Shown: positions 1 through 5,956, numbered from the stretch's first letter. The stretch: 13,012 nucleotides of DNA from CAZJUO01 sp964549245 (GCA_964549245.1 CAZJUO010000031.1:1-13012), one strand, 5' to 3'. Notes: generated by a model not told the origin, from the sequence alone. Made by a program: numbers and translations.

Positions 1-55
1 GATAGTGCACGGGCCTCCGGAGCTCGGGACACAGGTTCGAGTCCTGTCGAGGGCA
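1..55 (+). tRNA. tRNA-Arg (anticodon CCG), 3' part only
   Basis: The 5' end (acceptor strand and most of the D arm) lies left of the window. What remains folds as a tRNA. The 3' D-stem strand is around 5-8. The anticodon stem 10-14/22-26 has five pairs, one of them G-U, and a seven-base loop (15-21) with T at 16 and anticodon CCG at 17-19, which reads the Arg codon CGG. The variable loop is four bases. The T stem 31-35/43-47 encloses the canonical TTCGAGT loop (36-42). The acceptor 3' strand is 48-54 and the discriminator is A55. CCA is not encoded, so it must be added by a CCA-adding enzyme. A tmRNA 3' end was considered, but the complete anticodon arm argues against it. Confidence 0.9.
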
Positions 56-117
56 AGTAAGTATTTACAGTAGTATGGTTCAGCGTTAAAAAAAATAAGC
101 ATAGTTGGTAATTATGA

Positions 118-148
118 CCTATGTTGGCGAGTTAACATAGGGTTTTTT
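118..148 (+). terminator. Intrinsic terminator downstream of the tRNA
   Basis: A perfect 8-bp stem (118-125 with 134-141) with an 8-base loop is followed by G and six T (143-148). It is oriented to end plus-strand transcription from the tRNA. On the minus strand no T-run follows, so it acts in one direction. Confidence 0.8.
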
Positions 149-169
149 GGCATGATAATAATATGCCAA
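147..169. repeat. Inverted repeat just upstream of a promoter
   Basis: TTGGCAT (147-153) and ATGCCAA (163-169) form a perfect 7-bp inverted repeat around a nine-base AT-rich spacer. It ends three bases before a TTGACA -35 box. It could be an operator for a dimeric regulator or simply chance; there is no T-run to make it a terminator. Confidence 0.35.
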
Positions 170-172
170 CTA

Positions 173-201
173 TTGACAATAGAGTACTGTTTTGTTAAGG
201 T
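173..201 (+). promoter_or_regulatory. Candidate sigma70-type promoter for a structured RNA
   Basis: A perfect -35 box TTGACA (173-178) and a 17-base spacer lead to TAAGGT (196-201). The -10 box is poor (3 of 6) but is preceded by TG and one base at 193-195, as in extended -10 promoters. Transcription would start near 208. No protein gene follows on this strand before the terminator at 530-595, so the product would be an RNA. Confidence 0.5.
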
Positions 202-207
202 AGCGTG

Positions 208-595
208 AGCTCTTTTGGTTAGTCCTAAACGAATAATTCATTGTTTTAATAACGATTTCTAAATTGTTAAGGATTAAGTAACGGGTGAGACGAATGTAGC
301 AGTGTCCATATTTTGGACGTTTGGATGTGTGTCTCACCCCCTGTTCCGAGATTATCTGCAAGGTAATTTCAGAACAGGGCGCGATGATAACAATGTAAAT
401 ATTGTTCTAACAAATGTACGGAAAGTTCTTTGCGCCCTGCAAGTTCATTATACAAACCAGACTGTGGAGGACGAATAAATAAGTGAAAAAAATCGACGTG
501 AAGGGTGTCTAAAGCAGTCTGTAAATTTCAAAAAGAGAAGCGACTTTTTTGATGCTATTATATTAATAGCGAATGAGTACTTGCTTCTCTTTTTT
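208..595 (+). ncRNA. Candidate structured non-coding RNA, family not recognised
   Basis: This stretch holds no convincing protein gene but is crowded with perfect helices in order: 250-257/262-269 (one G-U); 283-291/331-339, nine pairs, enclosing 304-308/314-318; 339-346/372-379; 375-382/432-439, eight GC-rich pairs, enclosing 389-394/401-406; 458-464/515-521; and the terminator stem 530-541/583-594 enclosing 554-560/564-570. The 339-346/372-379 and 375-382/432-439 helices share bases 375-379 and so exclude one another. A promoter lies at 173-201 and a U-tailed hairpin ends the unit, giving a transcript of about 390 bases. I looked for RNase P RNA, tmRNA, SRP RNA and T-box signatures and did not find them. 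The boundaries are inferred. It could instead be two shorter RNAs or a run of unrelated hairpins. Confidence 0.45.
530..595 (+). terminator. Branched intrinsic terminator
   Basis: A 12-bp perfect stem (530-541 with 583-594) encloses a second perfect 7-bp hairpin (554-560 with 564-570, loop TAT) and runs into a T-run at 590-595. On the plus strand it would end the structured transcript that starts near 208. The A-run at 530-534 means it may also work weakly on the minus strand. The nested inner hairpin is unusual for a simple terminator. Confidence 0.65.
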
Positions 596-600
596 AATAA

Positions 601-630
601 TAAAAAACCCCGATATGGTAGATCGGGGTT
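601..630 (-). terminator. Intrinsic terminator of the minus-strand 121-residue gene
   Basis: AACCCCGAT (606-614) and ATCGGGGTT (622-630) form a perfect 9-bp stem with a seven-base loop. Read on the minus strand it is followed by a T-run (complement of 602-607). It lies 23 bases past the stop codon of the gene at 653-1018 and faces the plus-strand terminator at 530-595, as expected for convergent units. Confidence 0.85.
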
Positions 631-652
631 ACGGCTGGGGACGGGCAAGTGG

Positions 653-1018
653 TTAGATTGATTCATTGAGCAGCTCTTTAAGGAGCTGCTGTTCTTTGAT
701 TGAACTGATGATGGTTTGTAAAGAGTTTATGGTACAGTCTCGGATGCTAGGCCATAATTGACGAATGGCTTCACGCTGCTTGGTAGATAAGGAGCGGTTG
801 GCTAAAGCTATTATGGCAAACGCCCTGATAGAGGGGTGCAGGTTGGGCATGTGGCGTGGCCCGCCCGCCAGTTCCATTAATTTATCAAATGATAATTGAT
901 CAGCTACTTGGCGGACTGTCGTACCAATGCGCAATTCATCCATCTTGTTAGACCAAACCCGGTGGGCATCAATAAAGCTCGGGTTACCATTTCTGGGAAT
1001 ACCGCTGGCTAGTTGCAT
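653..1018 (-). CDS. Hypothetical protein, 121 residues, probably cytoplasmic
   Basis: I do not recognise the family. The product is a soluble, largely helical protein without signal peptide or membrane segment. Its N-terminal third is polar with several Asn/Arg residues, and its C-terminal half is Leu/Ile/Gln-rich and probably alpha-helical. One cysteine is present. The start is well supported: the ATG at 1016-1018 is preceded by a strong AAGGAGGA ribosome binding site (complement of 1024-1031) six bases upstream. The stop TAA is at 653-655, with a clear terminator beyond it. An extended -10 promoter lies at 1097-1105 and a terminator-like hairpin (1041-1071) sits between promoter and start, suggesting control by premature termination. 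It stands alone on its strand, divergent from the gene at 1266. Confidence 0.8.
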   Translation of the reverse strand: MQLASGIPRNGNPSFIDAHRVWSNKMDELRIGTTVRQVADQLSFDKLMELAGGPRHMPNLHPSIRAFAIIALANRSLSTKQREAIRQLWPSIRDCTINSLQTIISSIKEQQLLKELLNESI

Positions 1019-1040
1019 AGTAATCCTCCTTCTTTTTTTA

Positions 1041-1071
1041 ATAAAACAAAAAAACGGCCCGTCAGCCGTTT
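1041..1071 (-). terminator. Terminator-like hairpin in the 5' leader of the 121-residue gene (possible attenuator)
   Basis: On the minus strand a perfect 7-bp stem (1065-1071 with 1052-1058, six-base loop) is followed by a long T-run (complement of 1041-1051, broken by one G). It is a good intrinsic terminator by shape, yet it lies downstream of the only visible minus-strand promoter (1097-1105) and upstream of the start codon at 1018. Either it attenuates the gene or the gene has another promoter inside the remaining short leader. Confidence 0.65.
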
Positions 1072-1096
1072 GATGTTGGCAAAGTTTGTCACTATC

Positions 1097-1105
1097 ATTT
1101 TACCA
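1097..1105 (-). promoter_or_regulatory. Extended -10 promoter for the minus-strand gene
   Basis: Read on the minus strand the bases are TGGTAAAAT: a TAAAAT -10 box (5 of 6) with the TG-N extension. The matching -35 window around 1120-1125 is weak and lies inside an inverted repeat (1118-1133). The start of transcription would be near 1090, giving a leader of about 70 bases. Confidence 0.5.
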
Positions 1106-1117
1106 CAGCACGAAACG

Positions 1118-1138
1118 ACTGACGCGTGTCAGTTTTTT
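1118..1138 (+). terminator. Short hairpin with T-run, or operator overlapping the minus-strand -35 region
   Basis: ACTGAC (1118-1123) and GTCAGT (1128-1133) form a 6-bp inverted repeat around GCGT, followed by T to 1138. By shape it is a plus-strand terminator, but the plus strand to its left is antisense to the gene at 653-1018, so its client is unclear. It also covers the -35 position of the minus-strand promoter and could be a protein-binding palindrome. Confidence 0.45.
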
Positions 1139-1166
1139 CGGTGGCTGCGGCTGTAGGTTTTTATTA

Positions 1167-1185
1167 ATCATAACGTGTTTATGAT
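1167..1185. repeat. Inverted repeat in the divergent intergenic region
   Basis: ATCATAA (1167-1173) and TTATGAT (1179-1185) form a perfect 7-bp inverted repeat with a five-base spacer. It lies between the two divergent promoters, about 45 bases upstream of the -35 box at 1231. It is a possible regulator site; there is no T-run. Confidence 0.35.
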
Positions 1186-1230
1186 ATACGGAAGAGCATG
1201 CATTGTCAATGAATCGGCAACAGTTATTGT

Positions 1231-1259
1231 TTGTTTTTTGGCTAAGCTTGGGGTATGAT
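1231..1259 (+). promoter_or_regulatory. Promoter giving a leaderless or nearly leaderless mRNA
   Basis: TTGTTT (1231-1236), a 17-base spacer and TATGAT (1254-1259, 5 of 6) make a plausible sigma70-type promoter. The expected transcription start (about 1265-1267) coincides with the ATG at 1266, and no Shine-Dalgarno sequence precedes that ATG. This supports leaderless translation and rules out the upstream TTG at 1203 as the start. Confidence 0.6.
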
Positions 1260-1265
1260 AGTAGT

Positions 1266-1793
1266 ATGAAAAAAATAATCGTGGTAGTTATAGTAATAGT
1301 GTTGGTGGCGGCTGGCGGTATTTTGGTCTATGCTCATGCGACCGAACCGGGCATATATTCCAAAGCCCAGCAAGAGCTGATCGATACTTTTGGCCCGCCG
1401 CCGATGTTTGTGGTTTCATACCTGCCGCAAAGTGACGGCGATGATACTTCCTTGGTGCGCCACGAAGTTTGGCGCTACCCAGAGCACCAGCAGGAAATCA
1501 CCTTTTTGGCCGGTGAAATATACTCTCTAGACAGTTATGAGCCCCCAGACGGTGAGCTTGCCTATACTACGCTGGCGCCTGGTGATTTTGATTTTACTAT
1601 GGGGTATGAAGCGGTAGCCGCCCTACTGCCGGACAAAGACATTGTGCCCGCTGATTTTGTACCCGAGCTGTATGACGAGGGATCGGTAGAAACATACGTT
1701 ACTGAAAATTTATTTTTTACTATTGAACACGGACAGCTGACATACGTTGAAGCAGTGGGTTTATCCTTAAGCGAGGAGGAAGATGACCAATAG
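1266..1793 (+). CDS. Hypothetical exported or membrane-anchored protein, 175 residues
   Basis: The family is not recognised. After the two lysines at residues 2-3 comes a hydrophobic stretch (about residues 4-22, Val/Ile-rich). It acts as a signal peptide (a possible cleavage site follows the AHA motif near residue 26) or as an N-terminal anchor. There is no lipobox cysteine. The remaining ~150 residues are acidic, with many Glu, Asp, Tyr and Pro, and look like a small extracytoplasmic domain. The frame is open upstream to a TTG at 1203, but that start would place a polar extension before the signal and would lie upstream of the promoter, so the ATG at 1266 is preferred. Its last 11 bases overlap the next secreted-protein gene, which indicates translational coupling and perhaps a joint function. 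Confidence 0.8.
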   Translation: MKKIIVVVIVIVLVAAGGILVYAHATEPGIYSKAQQELIDTFGPPPMFVVSYLPQSDGDDTSLVRHEVWRYPEHQQEITFLAGEIYSLDSYEPPDGELAYTTLAPGDFDFTMGYEAVAALLPDKDIVPADFVPELYDEGSVETYVTENLFFTIEHGQLTYVEAVGLSLSEEEDDQ

Positions 1794-3120
1794 CTGGCAA
1801 AAAACAGTGTGTATAGTTTTGGTCGGCACGTTGTGTTTTACTTTCCTGGCCTATCCAGCGCAGGCGGAGGCCGGTTTTTTGCGCAACCTGATAAAGTTTT
1901 TAAGGAAGACAACCAGCTTTATTGTAAACCTGCCGGGCAAGATAGCTTCAGAACTCACCAGGCCCCTAGGGCCGGTCTTGGGTCCGATCGTGGCCAACGT
2001 ACTATTGGCCAATACGCCAAACCGTATTGTGGAAATTGTAACTAAAGCTGAAAAAATAAAGTCGGGCGTCGATATATTTGCCGACCAGCAGAAGAAATTG
2101 AACCAAGCCAAGAAGATACTGGAAGAGCGGGCATACGAGGTGTATGACGATATTGCCGAGATGTGGGAAATCAAAGAGCGGTTGGAAAAAGATCTTTTGT
2201 CGGGTGATTTGCCCTTTAGCGAATACAAGGATAAGGTTATCGCCTTTACCAAAGTCATGGAGGCGTATGAAGATACCGCACAACGATTGGACCAAGCCGC
2301 CCAGAATTTGAAGCCCGAGAGTTTGCTTAAGCAAGTAGCCGCCGACGCACTCCACCAGGGAAAACGTAAAATCCAGCGGATCGTACGCACACGAGTCGGC
2401 CAGGAATTGGAAAAACTCATTAACCTAAACGTGGTCAAAACTTTTTTAGAGGGAGGCGGGTTGAACGTGGCCGATGTCATTGATTTGGTCATTGCCGGGG
2501 ACGCATCCCGCATGATGAAAGAATTGGGGTATTCCAAAGACCATCCGGACTTTAAAAAGTTATTAGACCTGATCAAAGAGGACATCAAAGAACAATTAAA
2601 AAACGACAAGCAATTTCTAAAAGATAACTGGCGGGAATTAATCAACAAAAAAATAAAAGATATCCTGGCTGAATATGAATTGAACAAAAAGGAGGGTTCA
2701 CTGGAAGGCTTTTTCTTGGATTACAAAAAAAGTAATGAAAATTCAGCAGCGGCCAACGCCAATGAAAGCGCTGATGTTAAGGAGGACACATCAGACCTGG
2801 ACGCATTATTGGATTTTGAAGATCCGGAAGAGCGAATTGCTCCCGACCCGGCATTGCCAAAGGATAAAGACGGTTGTTATCCCGGTTATCATTTCGAGCG
2901 TTTGAGCGGTGTCGGCTGCGTGCAGACTAATTGCGGTGCAGTAGCGCACGCCCACTATAGTTCGACCCAGCAGTGCGTCTGCGGCTCGTCAGGCAGTATA
3001 GCCGAAGACCCCAAAGACTATAACAAGGAATGTTATAACCGAAGCGACAATGCCGCTTGCCCGAGCTGTGTCTATGCCTGCGTCAAGCTGGATGCTGATT
3101 GCCCAGAACCAAAAAAGTGA
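1783..3120 (+). CDS. Secreted helical protein with ten-cysteine C-terminal region, 445 residues
   Basis: The start is decided by an excellent GAGGAGGA ribosome binding site (1773-1780) just before the ATG. Residues 1-30 form a signal peptide: lysine at 7, a hydrophobic core and an AQAEA cleavage region. Residues ~35-340 are rich in Lys, Glu, Leu and Ala and look alpha-helical, with probable coiled-coil stretches around 85-180 and 255-310. A low-complexity Asn/Ala/Ser/Asp linker (about 320-350) follows. Residues 365-440 hold ten cysteines with several Gly, Tyr and His, probably a small disulfide-bonded domain outside the cell, loosely EGF-like in spacing. I cannot assign a named domain. The protein is probably secreted or surface-associated. 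It is coupled to the preceding exported protein by an 11-base overlap and ends with TGA. No terminator is seen before the next gene, 54 bases away. Confidence 0.85.
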   Translation: MTNSWQKTVCIVLVGTLCFTFLAYPAQAEAGFLRNLIKFLRKTTSFIVNLPGKIASELTRPLGPVLGPIVANVLLANTPNRIVEIVTKAEKIKSGVDIFADQQKKLNQAKKILEERAYEVYDDIAEMWEIKERLEKDLLSGDLPFSEYKDKVIAFTKVMEAYEDTAQRLDQAAQNLKPESLLKQVAADALHQGKRKIQRIVRTRVGQELEKLINLNVVKTFLEGGGLNVADVIDLVIAGDASRMMKELGYSKDHPDFKKLLDLIKEDIKEQLKNDKQFLKDNWRELINKKIKDILAEYELNKKEGSLEGFFLDYKKSNENSAAANANESADVKEDTSDLDALLDFEDPEERIAPDPALPKDKDGCYPGYHFERLSGVGCVQTNCGAVAHAHYSSTQQCVCGSSGSIAEDPKDYNKECYNRSDNAACPSCVYACVKLDADCPEPKK

Positions 3121-3174
3121 CCAAAGTAAAAATTATTTTTGCCAGCACTATCCGGATAATATACACGTATACAT

Positions 3175-3852
3175 ATGTTCAACATTCGTCGTTTTTTCCA
3201 TAAGAACGCCAAGGTAGTCAGGATGGATTTATTGATTATCGGTGTTTTTTTATTGCTGTTAGTCGGTTATGTGCTATGGCAGCCTGATTTTATCAACGAG
3301 ACGGAAGTTAGTGAGCTGATAAATCGTTTTGGCGCTTGGGGCCCGATAACCATAGTCGGATTTATCGCTACTGAAGTGGTGGTCGCTCCGATTCCCGGGG
3401 GATTGATTCCTATTGCCATTGGCGTGCTGTATGGGCTGTGGCCTGGCGTGCTTTATGTTTGGCTAGGCAACATGATTGGTTCGCTAGTTGCCTTTTGGCT
3501 GTCTCGGAAAGCCGGCCGGTGGCTGGTACACAACGTTATTTCCAAGAAAAAAATCAAACAATTTGATGGCTTTATTGAACGAAATCGATTTTTATTTTGG
3601 ATAATCTATCTAGTGCCGTTACTGCCTATGGACACAGCCAGCTTTGCCGCCGGTTTATCCACTATGTCGCTAAAAAAATTTTTGCAGATAATAAGTATTG
3701 GTTATGCTGTTCATTTAAGTATTTTAACCTTGTTTGGCCAGCAGTTACTGCAAGCCAGCCATCAGGTACGAGTTATTTTGGGGCTGGTTTTAATGATTGT
3801 AGTAGTAGGCGCGGTTACTTTAAATCAGCTAATTATAAGGAAGCGGAGGTAG
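3175..3852 (+). CDS. TVP38/TMEM64-type (VTT domain) inner-membrane protein, 225 residues
   Basis: This is a polytopic membrane protein of the VTT (SNARE-associated / DedA-like superfamily) group. Hydrophobic segments lie near residues 18-36, 52-72, 78-105, 138-160, 175-190 and 196-217. The Gly-rich core around 70-115 (GxxYGxxxGxxxxxxGxxxGS followed by SRKAGR) and the later PLLPMD...AAGL block (about 148-162) are the typical VTT signatures. The Arg usually found just before the Pro-rich block appears to be Tyr here. Known relatives act in membrane homeostasis, and several DedA-superfamily members help recycle polyprenyl or phospholipid carriers; the substrate cannot be read from the sequence. 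No clear Shine-Dalgarno precedes the ATG. AT-rich -10-like bases (3155-3165) lie just upstream, but no good -35 box is spaced to them. The next gene begins six bases after its stop. Confidence 0.85.
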   Translation: MFNIRRFFHKNAKVVRMDLLIIGVFLLLLVGYVLWQPDFINETEVSELINRFGAWGPITIVGFIATEVVVAPIPGGLIPIAIGVLYGLWPGVLYVWLGNMIGSLVAFWLSRKAGRWLVHNVISKKKIKQFDGFIERNRFLFWIIYLVPLLPMDTASFAAGLSTMSLKKFLQIISIGYAVHLSILTLFGQQLLQASHQVRVILGLVLMIVVVGAVTLNQLIIRKRR

Positions 3853-3858
3853 TGCGCC

Positions 3859-4371
3859 ATGACTATGAATAAAAAGAGAGTCATTGTCAACGATAAGATG
3901 CAGCGAGGGTATCGCTATAGCTTGTCTGCCCCTACGGGCCGGAATTTTCACCAATATTTCAAGCCGGAGCTAACCCCCAAGCAGATGCTGGCCTTGGGAG
4001 TTTTCTGCGGCAAGTACCTGACTGATTGCCAAGGGGAGTTTCCCGCCTCATGGTTTACAAATGCAAAACTAGCTAAAAGTAAGCCTGATTGCCGCTTGAA
4101 TTTTTTCCAAATCAGGGCCAGCTTGCCGTTGTCAGAATGGCGTAAAAAAGGGTGGCTGCATCCTGATGATCCGCGCGGCTGGTTCCAGTGGTATTGCCGG
4201 TATTACCTAGGCAGACGGCATGAAGATGACCGGCGCCAAATAGGGAGATGGCGGGCTATCCGCCGCCATGCAGCAGCAATACGGAAAAATTGCCTCCGAG
4301 GTGATTGGTCCTGCCGGAGAAAGCAGCGACAAGCGCTATTGCAGTGGGCCTATGACAGCAGAAAGCTGTAA
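3859..4371 (+). CDS. Conserved Trp/Arg-rich protein of unknown function, 170 residues
   Basis: A ribosome binding site GGAGG (3845-3849), overlapping the end of the VTT gene, lies nine bases before this ATG and decides it over the Met two codons later. The protein is soluble and strongly basic. It has eight tryptophans and six cysteines, and dense motifs: a PELTPKQMLALGVF-type segment near residue 36, a cluster of W, P, D, G and Y around residues 94-115 (GWLHPDDPRGWFQWYCRYY), then Arg-rich helices and a C-x5-C pair followed by an RQRQALLQW segment near the C-terminus. From memory this resembles uncharacterised proteins found in diverse bacteria and some fungi. I know of no experimentally assigned function. 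The aromatic and Arg-rich layout could fit nucleic-acid binding, but that is speculation. It is probably cotranscribed with the VTT gene. Confidence 0.85.
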   Translation: MTMNKKRVIVNDKMQRGYRYSLSAPTGRNFHQYFKPELTPKQMLALGVFCGKYLTDCQGEFPASWFTNAKLAKSKPDCRLNFFQIRASLPLSEWRKKGWLHPDDPRGWFQWYCRYYLGRRHEDDRRQIGRWRAIRRHAAAIRKNCLRGDWSCRRKQRQALLQWAYDSRKL

Positions 4372-4418
4372 CTTTGAGTTTATTAAATAATGGTCGGTTG
4401 CTATGTTTATATCAAACC

Positions 4419-4447
4419 TTGACTTTTGGTCTGGAGGAGAGCATTAT
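4419..4447 (+). promoter_or_regulatory. Candidate promoter for the radical SAM gene
   Basis: TTGACT (4419-4424, 5 of 6), a 17-base spacer and CATTAT (4442-4447, 4 of 6) fit a sigma70-type promoter in the 133-base gap before the radical SAM gene. No terminator was found in this gap, so read-through from the preceding genes is also possible. Confidence 0.45.
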
Positions 4448-4504
4448 TAAGCCACAAAAATAAAAAAAGAAAATTGCTTTTTAAAAAATAAGAAAAGAGG
4501 ATTT

Positions 4505-5956
4505 ATGTTACTTATTGGTCTTGAACCGAAAGCACCAGGACTGCATATTTTCAGCGGCATGCTCTTACCACGGCTTGGCTTGCCCTTGCTATTAACCATG
4601 GCCCAGCTACGAGGACATGAGGCAGAAGTTTATTGTGAAGATATTGCGCCGATTGATTGGGAGCGTGTACAACAAGCTGATTTAATATTGATTTCTTCTA
4701 TTACCTCAACGGCTCCCCGAGCCTATGAGTTTATTAGGAAGATACGGCAGGAGCTAGGGTGTACTGTACCTATTCTAATGGGCGGGTCGCACGTTACGTT
4801 TTTGCCAGACGAGGCTCTGGATAATGGCGCTACCTATGTTTTCCGCCATGAAGCTGATGTCACTTTCATGCAGTTTTTATCCTGGTACGAAGGAGAACGC
4901 GATCCAAAAGAATTATTTGGCATTAAGAATTTATCGTTTGTCATCGGCGGCCAGAAGCACCATACCCCCAACGCTTCTGATTTAGTCGATTTAAACTCAC
5001 TGCCTACGCCCGACTTGCGCTTGATTCAGGGATTTAAAAATCCGGATGTCATACCCATTATCCGTTCTCGCGGTTGTCCGTGGGATTGTGAGTTTTGTTC
5101 TGAAGTTGCTATGTTTGGAAGTCGGTATCGTTTTCGATCTATCGAACGGGTTATCGAAGATATCCAATATTATGACCGGATATATGGTTATAAAATCCCG
5201 ATCTTTTTCGCTGATGATAACTTTGGCGCTAACTTTTTTGATTTAGAGCGGCTTTGCCAGGAAATTGTCAGGCGTGATTTAGTGCGGCCTTTTTCCGGAC
5301 AAGTACGCCTTGATTTAGCCAAGCGAGAAAAAGCCTTAGCCACTATGAGCCAGGCGGGTTTTGATCGAGTATTCATCGGCTATGAATCAGTGGAGCAACA
5401 GAGCCTGGATAGTGCCGGTAAGAAATTAACGGCTGCTGACATGCACCAGTATACGAAGATAATTCATAAATATCGGTTTTCCATTCACGCTATGTTTGTT
5501 TTGGGTTTTGATTATGATTCTCTGGAAACGGTTAAGCGAACTATTCGTTGTTGTATTCGCTGGGGCATTGAGACAGTTCAATTTTTAATTTTGGTGCCAA
5601 TACCAGGCTCGCGGTTGTACAAACGTTTAGCGGCCGACGATCGGATTGTAGTAAAAGACTGGGCAAAGTATGATGGCCATCATGTGACGTTTACTCCACG
5701 GCGAATTACGGCTGCGCAGTTACAGATTGCCGTAATGCTCGAAGCAATGCCCAAGGCATACAGATTGCTGCAGACGTATAAGTTATTAGCCAGCAACAGT
5801 TTGCGCACTATCGGCGGCGTTTTGACCAGAAAGACAAGACACCCAACATTGAACCTTAAAGGGAATTTGGTAACGTTTTTTGCCCGTTTGCACGGCCGTT
5901 TAACACTGAAAAAAATAAAACCCCAGCTTCAAGAGTACCTTCGGGAAATCCCTTGA
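4505..5956 (+). CDS. B12-binding-type radical SAM protein, 483 residues
   Basis: The layout is that of class B radical SAM enzymes. An N-terminal Rossmann-like cobalamin-binding-type domain (about residues 1-140) is followed by the radical SAM barrel. The [4Fe-4S] cluster motif CxxxCxxC is complete (Cys191, Cys195, Cys198), and the barrel shows the expected FFADDNFG strand (about 236-243) and a GYES strand near 295. The DxHxxG motif that supplies a cobalamin histidine is not seen, as in several BchE/HpnJ-like relatives that may bind B12 without it. The C-terminal ~90 residues are basic and helical and have no recognised domain. The reaction could be a methylation, cyclisation or other radical chemistry on a lipid, cofactor or peptide; no neighbouring biosynthetic gene narrows it. 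The start has a Shine-Dalgarno-like AAGAGGA (4495-4501) only three bases before the ATG. Confidence 0.88.
   Translation: MLLIGLEPKAPGLHIFSGMLLPRLGLPLLLTMAQLRGHEAEVYCEDIAPIDWERVQQADLILISSITSTAPRAYEFIRKIRQELGCTVPILMGGSHVTFLPDEALDNGATYVFRHEADVTFMQFLSWYEGERDPKELFGIKNLSFVIGGQKHHTPNASDLVDLNSLPTPDLRLIQGFKNPDVIPIIRSRGCPWDCEFCSEVAMFGSRYRFRSIERVIEDIQYYDRIYGYKIPIFFADDNFGANFFDLERLCQEIVRRDLVRPFSGQVRLDLAKREKALATMSQAGFDRVFIGYESVEQQSLDSAGKKLTAADMHQYTKIIHKYRFSIHAMFVLGFDYDSLETVKRTIRCCIRWGIETVQFLILVPIPGSRLYKRLAADDRIVVKDWAKYDGHHVTFTPRRITAAQLQIAVMLEAMPKAYRLLQTYKLLASNSLRTIGGVLTRKTRHPTLNLKGNLVTFFARLHGRLTLKKIKPQLQEYLREIP

Noticed and set aside
170..361. A 63-residue minus-strand open frame
   Set aside because: There is no ribosome binding site or promoter, and it lies across hairpins that better explain the sequence.
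208..595. RNase P RNA, tmRNA, SRP RNA or T-box leader
   Set aside because: The near-invariant RNase P GAGGAAAGTCC and ACAGAAA boxes are missing (only a loose GGAAAGTTC at 420-428). There is no tRNA-like T arm or tag frame for tmRNA, no GGAAGCA SRP loop, and no T-box antiterminator consensus.
448..666. A 72-residue minus-strand open frame
   Set aside because: It crosses the minus-strand terminator and the structured region, has no ribosome binding site, and overlaps the end of the real gene at 653-1018.
1203..1265. Upstream TTG start extending the exported protein by 21 residues
   Set aside because: It precedes the promoter, has no ribosome binding site and would put a non-signal sequence ahead of a clear signal peptide.
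1851..2687. Long minus-strand frame opposite the secreted helical protein
   Set aside because: It is a shadow of the sense gene, with Ser/Phe/Asn-rich composition caused by Lys/Glu-rich codons, and has no start signals.
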